In this document: positions 33,219 to 36,399 of the stretch, in pieces | Position numbering within the stretch: position 1 is the first letter of the stretch | Layout: each line of letters starts with the position of its first letter | Assembly (NCBI RefSeq): GCF_006539285.1 | Contig: NZ_BJMS01000007.1 | Location: 1-36,399, forward strand | Reading direction: 5' to 3' | From: Sporolactobacillus inulinus | GTDB lineage: Bacteria; Bacillota; Bacilli; Bacillales; Sporolactobacillaceae | DNA length: 36,399 bases | Translations under genes and position numbers: made by a program | The notes under the pieces: generated by a model | The model's database searches: none | The model's input: only the letters and a program-made list of their open reading frames with translations | Told to the model about the DNA's origin: nothing

Positions 33219-35078
33219 GTGGGTGTCATCAAAAGGCTGAGTGAAACACTGGCGAACAAAATAGCAGCTGGGGAAGTGGTCGAACGTCCGGCATCGGTTG
33301 TTAAAGAACTGGTGGAAAACGCGATCGATGCGGAAGCATCCTCAGTATTAATTGAGATTGAAGAAGGCGGATTGAAGAGCATGAAGGTTACCGATGACGG
33401 TCGTGGTTTTGCTCCTGAAGATTGTCGCATCGCCTTCGAACGTCATGCGACCAGTAAAATTCATGAGGATTCCGATCTTTTTCATATTGCGACACTGGGG
33501 TTTCGCGGTGAAGCATTGCCAAGTATTTCCGCAGTTTCACATCTTGAGTTGACAACCTCTGACGGGGAGCATCCGGGCACGCATCTTGTACTGCAAGGCG
33601 GTCATGTGATTGCCGATGGACTGGCGCAAAGCCGGAGGGGAACATCAATCAAAGTTGAGGGCCTTTTTTACAATACACCGGCACGATTAAAGTATCTGAA
33701 AAGTATTCACACGGAACTTGGGAAAATGACCGATGTGGTCAATCGAATGGCACTCGCTTATCCCCACGTTCGTTTTACATTAATTCATGAGCAAAAGACG
33801 ATTTTTCAATCAAATGGAAGTGGCCAATTGAGCCATGTTCTGGCCGCAATTTACGGTGTGCGCACGGCGAAAGCAGCTTTTCCATTTTCAGGGAAGTCAC
33901 TTGATTTCAAGGTGGAAGGATTGGCCGTGCATCCGCAAATTTCACGAGCGGGAAGGCAGTACGTCTACATTTTCATTAATAACCGCTTCATTCGCAACTA
34001 TCCGATTTTCAACAGCATTATGGATGGCTATCATACGTTAATGATGATTGGACGCTATCCAATCTGTGTCCTACATATACAGATGGATCCGTCTCTTGTT
34101 GATGTGAACGTTCATCCAGCGAAACTTGAAGCGCGAATCAGCAAGGAGAAAGAATTGTGCGCGTTGATCAGCGAATCGATTCGTTCTGCATTTCATCGTG
34201 AACGGCTGATTCCTTCTGTAACCGGAAAACCCCATAGTCGTGCTTCAAAACCGAAAAATGAGCAGCAGACTTTGGACTTTTCACCAACGGCCGTGACCGG
34301 ACCGGATCTCTCAGAACCGATCGAGCATTCAGAACAGACCCAAACAGAAAAGGCATTTTCGGAACAAGTCCATGAACCTGAAACGCATACTTTTTCATCG
34401 CAAATGGCAGGAAAGGATGAATCGGCAACCACGTTGGAGCAGTCTGTGCAGGACACAAGCGACGTAGAAGATTCTCCATCGGATGAACCGCAAAGAAGAA
34501 TGCCGAAGCTTTACCCGATCGGTCAGATGCACGGAACCTATATTTTTGCCCAGAATGAGGACGGGCTGTATATTATTGATCAGCATGCGGCTCAAGAACG
34601 CATCAAGTATGAATTTTTCCGTGAAAAAGTTGGCGAAACCGCGCGTGAAGTGCAGCAATTGCTTGTCCCAATGACCTTCGATTTCAGTGCCTCTGAGTAT
34701 GAAACAGTCACTGAGTATCAAGATTATTTACAGGAAATTGGGCTGAATTTTGAATCCTTCGGCACGCGTAGTCTGATCATCCGTTCCTATCCGACTTGGC
34801 TGCCAGAAGGCAGGGAAGAAGAAATGATCAATGACATCGTTCATCAACTAATTGAAACGGGGAAAGTTTCGATTAAAAAGCTGCGTGAAAAGCTGGCCAA
34901 AATGATGGCCTGCAAACGTTCGATTAAAGCCAATCACTACCTGCGGCCCGATGAGATCCAAGCATTGCTGGACAGCTTGAGCAAAGCGCAGGATCCGTTT
35001 ACCTGTCCGCATGGCCGCCCAGTACTCGTACATTTCACGCCCTACGAAATGGAAAAGATGTTCAAACGCATACAGTAA
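33219..35078 (+). CDS. mutL: DNA mismatch repair endonuclease MutL
   Basis: The partner of MutS that nicks the new strand. The N-terminal GHKL ATPase shows ENAIDAEAS, DDGRGF and GFRGEALPSIS; the middle is a non-conserved Ser/Glu/Gln-rich linker (about 330-420); the C-terminal domain carries the endonuclease metal motif DQHAAQERIKYE at 454-465, plus ACKRSIKA and CPHGRP, so this is the nicking type, as expected where no MutH exists. QQLLVPMTF just after the metal motif fits the clamp-binding region known in Bacillus MutL. GTG 33219 has AAGGAG about 10 bases upstream. Length 619. No clear terminator was found after it. Confidence 0.96.
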   Translation: MGVIKRLSETLANKIAAGEVVERPASVVKELVENAIDAEASSVLIEIEEGGLKSMKVTDDGRGFAPEDCRIAFERHATSKIHEDSDLFHIATLGFRGEALPSISAVSHLELTTSDGEHPGTHLVLQGGHVIADGLAQSRRGTSIKVEGLFYNTPARLKYLKSIHTELGKMTDVVNRMALAYPHVRFTLIHEQKTIFQSNGSGQLSHVLAAIYGVRTAKAAFPFSGKSLDFKVEGLAVHPQISRAGRQYVYIFINNRFIRNYPIFNSIMDGYHTLMMIGRYPICVLHIQMDPSLVDVNVHPAKLEARISKEKELCALISESIRSAFHRERLIPSVTGKPHSRASKPKNEQQTLDFSPTAVTGPDLSEPIEHSEQTQTEKAFSEQVHEPETHTFSSQMAGKDESATTLEQSVQDTSDVEDSPSDEPQRRMPKLYPIGQMHGTYIFAQNEDGLYIIDQHAAQERIKYEFFREKVGETAREVQQLLVPMTFDFSASEYETVTEYQDYLQEIGLNFESFGTRSLIIRSYPTWLPEGREEEMINDIVHQLIETGKVSIKKLREKLAKMMACKRSIKANHYLRPDEIQALLDSLSKAQDPFTCPHGRPVLVHFTPYEMEKMFKRIQ

Positions 35079-35363
35079 AGGTGTTTTAAAGCCCCATGAG
35101 CCATAGAATCATTAATTAGTTTTGCAATTGATGAAGTAAGGGTAAAATTCAATGAAAAAAAGTAATAAAGATAATCTCTTATTATTGTTGCAACAGAGCT
35201 TCTTTAGAGTGTTTTTATCTTGCATAATTACAGGACAGCGATGGGAAAAGTCGCGAAAATTAAGTATGACGATGGGGATTTGTTTTAGCCATGCGTTATA
35301 CAGTTAACGGAAACATCGCAATGATCTTGATTTTGTGCGCTATTTATTGATGGGGGTTCTGAA
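35079..35363. other. Intergenic region without recognisable gene
   Basis: This 285-base AT-rich spacer between mutL and the methyltransferase holds no convincing reading frame, terminator or promoter. It marks the switch from conserved core genes to a region of different composition. Confidence 0.5.
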
Positions 35364-36011
35364 ATGTTAAAACAGAAAGAATATTGGAACAAAGTTGTAG
35401 ATGAAAAACAGTTTACGACACCTTTTCAATTTGAAAGGTTTTCTAAATATGTAAATAAGGATGCTGTAATACTAGATTATGGTTGCGGATACGGTAGAAC
35501 TTTGATTGAGCTGAAAAAACATTTGTTCACTCATTTATATGGTGTCGACTTTTCAGAAGAAATGATAAATCGGGCTCAGCTAAATAGTAAAGATGATATA
35601 AATTTTGTGGTGATTAATAGCGGCAAGTTGCCTTTTGAAGATAATTCTTTTGATGCCGTATTACTATTTGCTGTTCTTACCTGCGTCTCTAAGGACATGG
35701 AACAAGATGCAATTTTACATGAGATTAAAAGAATACTCAAACCTAATGGTATTATTTACATTAATGATTTCTTATTGAATGATGACGCAAGAAATTTGAG
35801 CCGATATAAAGAATATAAGCCAAAATACCAGACTTATGGTGTATTCGAGCTCCCAGATGGGGCAGTCTTGAGACACCATAGCGATGATCGTATTAAAAGC
35901 TGGAAAAACGGTTTTAAAGATTTGGCGTATGAAAAAGTTGTTTACACCACAATGAATGGACATCGTTCTAATGGGTTGATTTACATCGGCAGGAATAAGA
36001 AATTACTTTAA
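35364..36011 (+). CDS. Class I SAM-dependent methyltransferase
   Basis: A 215-residue methyltransferase of the UbiE/type-11 kind. Motif I is ILDYGCGYGRTLIEL (about residues 36-50), the acidic end of strand 2 is YGVDFSEEMI, motif II/III is LPFEDNSFDAVLLFAVL, and IKRILKPNGIIYINDF follows as the post-motif. The C-terminal part (YQTYGVFELPDGAVLRHHSDD...) resembles small-molecule methyltransferases, but the substrate cannot be told. ATG 35364 follows a GGGGG-type site. Codon use is visibly more AT-rich than in mutSL, and the gene does not belong to the Bacillus order here (hfq/miaA-type genes would be expected), which suggests acquisition. Confidence 0.85.
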   Translation: MLKQKEYWNKVVDEKQFTTPFQFERFSKYVNKDAVILDYGCGYGRTLIELKKHLFTHLYGVDFSEEMINRAQLNSKDDINFVVINSGKLPFEDNSFDAVLLFAVLTCVSKDMEQDAILHEIKRILKPNGIIYINDFLLNDDARNLSRYKEYKPKYQTYGVFELPDGAVLRHHSDDRIKSWKNGFKDLAYEKVVYTTMNGHRSNGLIYIGRNKKLL

Positions 36012-36063
36012 TTTCAAACCGATGATTACCATTATCCTTTTAAAGTAGTAAATGCCTAAAATG

Positions 36064-36103
36064 TGTTGTTCTGTTGTTCTGTTGTTCTGTTGTCCTGTGG
36101 TCC
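36064..36103. repeat. 8-bp tandem repeat (TGTTGTTC), five units
   Basis: Three exact copies of TGTTGTTC (36064-36087) followed by two degenerate ones, TGTTGTCC (36088-36095) and TGTGGTCC (36096-36103). It lies in non-coding sequence after the methyltransferase and could vary in copy number by slippage. Confidence 0.8.
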
Positions 36104-36118
36104 AAGATAGGAAAGCCT

Positions 36119-36167
36119 GAGGACGTTAAAATGACGGTTAAAAGACGTTGTTTCTGCGTCCTCTTTT
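36119..36167 (+). terminator. Possible terminator/stem after the methyltransferase
   Basis: GAGGACG (36119-36125) can pair with CGTCCTC (36157-36163), followed by TTTT. The loop of about 31 bases is long, so the assignment is weak. The rest of 36168-36399 has no gene that I can support. Confidence 0.35.
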
Positions 36168-36318
36168 GATTTGCTCAAAAAGGAGTGAAGCCAAGTGATC
36201 CATTACAATTAATCCTTTTTCCAAGTTCTGCGTGAAATGCCGTGAACGAAAACATTTGCAATAAAGGCAACTTACTTTCATAAAAAAACAGGAACGAATG
36301 TTCTTTTATGCGCAAAAA

Positions 36319-36341
36319 TAAAAGCCCGGAAAGGGCAAAAG
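36319..36341 (-). terminator. Possible terminator for a minus-strand gene entering from the right
   Basis: On the minus strand GCCC-TTTCC-GGGC is followed by TTTTATTTTT. The stem is short (4 bp) with A/T-rich extensions. No coding end upstream of it could be confirmed inside the window. Confidence 0.3.
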
Positions 36342-36399
36342 AAACTATTTATTTGATCTCCTCTTCCTTTTCTCTTGAATCTACAGTCTCTATTTAGGG

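Noticed and set aside
32675-33430. Long minus-strand open frame (251 codons) across the mutS/mutL junction
   Set aside because: Low-complexity Ser/Leu-rich translation opposite two conserved genes, with no ribosome site or motif; a shadow frame.
36064-36103. CRISPR-like array
   Set aside because: The units are 8 bp and directly abutting without spacers; it is a simple tandem repeat and no cas genes are present.

Overview
The window reads as core chromosome of a Gram-positive endospore former of the order Bacillales. This rests on dipicolinate synthase (dpaA/dpaB), spoIIIE, spoVS, cotE, rny and ricA, arranged in almost the same order as the Bacillus subtilis spoVFA-to-mutL region. The moderate base composition, the gene losses and the rearrangements suggest a lineage outside Bacillus itself. 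A Sporolactobacillaceae-type organism is a guess from general knowledge, not something the sequence proves.

Layout. 1-5089: spore-core dipicolinate genes dpaAB, preceded by a sigma-K-like promoter, then the lysine/diaminopimelate genes asd, dapG and dapA. DapA's product is the substrate of DpaAB, so the cluster couples diaminopimelate/lysine and dipicolinate synthesis. 5163-10917: pcp, a catalytically degenerate RNase J2 (rnjB), the DNA translocase spoIIIE and the SDR gene ymfI. 10918-11652: a gene-free stretch that appears to hold decayed relics of ymfJ/ymfK. 11653-15679: rodZ, pgsA, cinA and SOS-regulated recA. 15722-16316: a long spacer with an unusual structured repeat and a strong promoter, leading into rny (RNase Y) and ymdB. 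18926-19186: spoVS, inverted relative to Bacillus. 19474-22700: a CBS-domain protein and two tandem paralogous MFS transporters on the minus strand. 22924-25485: miaB, ricA (ymcA) and cotE. 25728-30403: a minus-strand block with a third MFS transporter and a moxR / DUF58 / DUF4129-like operon whose last gene lacks a transglutaminase core. 30562-35078: mutS and mutL mismatch repair. 35364-36399: an AT-rich SAM methyltransferase of foreign appearance, then a non-coding tail with an 8-bp tandem repeat.

How the genes work together. Four themes dominate: spore formation (dpaAB, spoIIIE, spoVS, cotE, with ricA and ymdB tuning the sporulation/biofilm decision), RNA turnover (rnjB, rny, ricA), envelope and shape (rodZ, pgsA, and dapA via diaminopimelate), and genome maintenance (recA, cinA, mutSL). 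No wholly new system is evident. The parts most worth a second look are the covarying hairpin repeat between recA and rny, the ymfJ/ymfK relic, the transglutaminase-less moxR operon, the cysteine-free RicA, the inverted spoVS, and the duplicated MFS pair next to a CBS gene with a palindromic promoter. No rRNA, tRNA, CRISPR array or intact insertion sequence was seen.
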